This document shows, one piece after another, positions 62,933-64,000 of a DNA stretch of 64,000 nucleotides (the stretch's first letter is position 1; each line of letters begins with the position of its first letter). The stretch is from Planctomycetaceae bacterium (GTDB lineage Bacteria > Planctomycetota > Phycisphaerae > UBA1845 > UTPLA1): NCBI GenBank assembly GCA_006969385.1, contig CP030884.1, positions 186,001 to 250,000 on the forward strand, in the 5' to 3' direction. Position numbers and translations under genes: made by a program. The notes under the pieces were generated by a model. That model did no database searches. It worked only from the letters and a program-made list of their open reading frames with translations, and had not been told where the DNA came from.

Positions 62933-64000
62933 TTAGTGGGCGTGCCCATGACCAAACGAGGACGGTGCCGCCGCCGCTAACTTGAGCAAATATGCACCGT
63001 GCGACACGACCCAATCACCGGCATTGATACCGCTCAGCACTTCAACGAATTGACCATTCCTTGCACCCAGTCGCACGCTGCGGCGCTCGAACGACTCACC
63101 ATTCGTCATGACAAACACCAGCGGCCGGCCCGCCTCTTTAACGATGGCCGACTTGGGAACGGTGATTGCTTGCCGGGTTGCATCGGTTTGAATAAAGACG
63201 TTTGCACGCATGCCACCACGCAAAACGCCATCGGGATTGGGAACGCTAAAGACGATCGGCAACGTGCGCGTACGTTCGTCGACCTCGACGCCCATAAATA
63301 CGACGTCACCGCCGAGGGCTCTGACATCGAATGTATTGCCATTCGCGCCGGAAAGGGAGAACAGCGCGTTCGGCGTCGCGGGCAAGCGCGGTACGTCGAT
63401 CTCGGGAACTTCCGCACGTAGCCACATGACCTTCGGATCGGTAATGCGAAACAGCACATCACCGACCACGGTATTTTGCCCGGCAACGGCATCCGCCATT
63501 GTGACGACGCCACTAATGGGTGCTGTCAAGGCCACGCGATGGCTCGCTCGAATATCCGCTCCGTCGTCATCACCATCTGCGGGAATAATCAATTGCCGCA
63601 GCTCCGTTAAATCGCGTGCGGCGGCGTCAAATCGTCGTCGCATCTCCAGGGCTGCTTCATAATCCGCCCGCGCTACTTCCAAGTCGCGTTTGGTTGCGTT
63701 GATCTCCTGGTTGGCCGCGACCTTACGATCCATTAATCCCGTCATGCGTTGTTGCTCGGCCTCGGCAAATGCCAAGCGCGCCGTCGCGGACCGAATGTCG
63801 CGGTCAATCTCCAACCCCTGTATTTCCAAATCCACACTACGCAGCGCAACCTCACTCAATAGCGGCAAGGGCGGCTCGACGTATCCGAGCAATTGCCCTG
63901 CCTCGACGCGTTGCCCTAGACGCGGTAACTGCCCTCCGTCGGGCGCGTCCAAGCGACCCGTTTCCGAAACGGCAACCTCACCTTGCGCGTGATGCGGCGT
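62933..64000 (-). CDS. RND efflux periplasmic adaptor (CusB/HlyD type), 5' end beyond window
   Basis: The frame is open to the last base, so the start lies outside; 355 residues are visible. Order: lipoyl-half segment (RLGQRVEAGQLLGYVEPP), helical hairpin (FAEAEQQRMTGLMDRKVAAN and RDLEVARADYEAALEMRRRF), second lipoyl/beta-barrel part (ALTAPISGVVTMADAVAGQN, VLRGGMRANVFIQTDA) and the membrane-proximal domain (VRLGARNGQFVEVLSGINAG). It links the RND pump to an outer-membrane channel. The C terminus is His-rich (SSFGHGHAH), a plausible metal-binding tail. Same operon as the pump. Confidence 0.9.
   Translation of the reverse strand, partial: TPHHAQGEVAVSETGRLDAPDGGQLPRLGQRVEAGQLLGYVEPPLPLLSEVALRSVDLEIQGLEIDRDIRSATARLAFAEAEQQRMTGLMDRKVAANQEINATKRDLEVARADYEAALEMRRRFDAAARDLTELRQLIIPADGDDDGADIRASHRVALTAPISGVVTMADAVAGQNTVVGDVLFRITDPKVMWLRAEVPEIDVPRLPATPNALFSLSGANGNTFDVRALGGDVVFMGVEVDERTRTLPIVFSVPNPDGVLRGGMRANVFIQTDATRQAITVPKSAIVKEAGRPLVFVMTNGESFERRSVRLGARNGQFVEVLSGINAGDWVVSHGAYLLKLAAAAPSSFGHGHAH

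Noticed and set aside
1..64000. CRISPR arrays, transposases, phage genes, toxin-antitoxin or restriction systems
   Set aside because: None was recognised on either strand; the only repeats are dispersed hairpin elements and one small inverted-repeat-bounded segment.

Overview
The window looks like a chromosomal stretch of a Planctomycetota bacterium, probably of the Phycisphaerae type, at moderately high GC. The evidence is the set of very large secreted proteins with dockerin-like Ca-binding pairs, 'DCNNNGxPDxC' spacers, malectin, Calx-beta and HYR modules, and two Cys/hydrophobic/Arg C-terminal tails. A strongly planctomycete-like interspersed hairpin repeat vocabulary supports this. The assignment is inference from protein style; there is no rRNA here. 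No prophage, transposase, CRISPR array or recognisable defence island was seen.

Layout. 0-8 kb: 3' part of a giant alpha-2-macroglobulin/TPR protein, cut by the window start. 8-9.6 kb: gene-poor, with tRNA-Ser(GCU) and tRNA-Phe(GAA). 9.6-14.5 kb: minus-strand run of a LolD-like ATPase, a large FtsX-type permease and an Nramp-like carrier. 14.8-22.3 kb: Fpg/Nei glycosylase, SAP-like membrane protein, L,D-transpeptidase, PhnP-like MBL hydrolase, secreted HEAT protein with a receiver-like insert, and a homocysteine-methyltransferase-fold protein without zinc cysteines. 22.4-30.7 kb: lipoprotein metzincin, PilZ protein, acyl-CoA ligase, glycogen-synthase-like glycosyltransferase, heme oxygenase, two small unknowns and ProC. 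31-42.7 kb: a secreted-protein locus with a 1946-aa Cys-rich dockerin-containing protein diverging from a charge-polarised small protein and a PQQ-dehydrogenase/cytochrome c/dockerin fusion. 42.8-51.2 kb: unknown plus Lon, MtfA, LOG-family protein, DUF4870 protein, beta-helix/Calx-beta surface protein and zinc-ribbon membrane protein. 51.3-58.8 kb: an EIIA-SLC4 bicarbonate-transporter fusion, YedZ-like cytochrome, zinc-ribbon protein, DinB-like protein, malectin surface protein and a class-C beta-lactamase-fold hydrolase. 59.4-59.7 kb: a complete tmRNA gene (ssrA), which gene callers working on ORFs would miss. 59.8-64 kb: heavy-metal RND pump and its adaptor, which runs off the window end.

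Functionally the window mixes housekeeping (ssrA, lon, proC, two tRNAs, DNA repair) with envelope and extracellular machinery. The most distinctive items are the EIIA-SLC4 fusion, the secreted PQQ-dehydrogenase/cytochrome/dockerin chain next to a giant Cys-rich dockerin protein, a secreted HEAT protein carrying a phosphoacceptor-less receiver fold, several enzyme-fold proteins lacking their hallmark residues (A2M thioester, Hcy-methyltransferase zinc cysteines, Nramp DPGN/MPH), and a group of genes whose -10 boxes sit so close to the ATG that leaderless mRNAs are likely.
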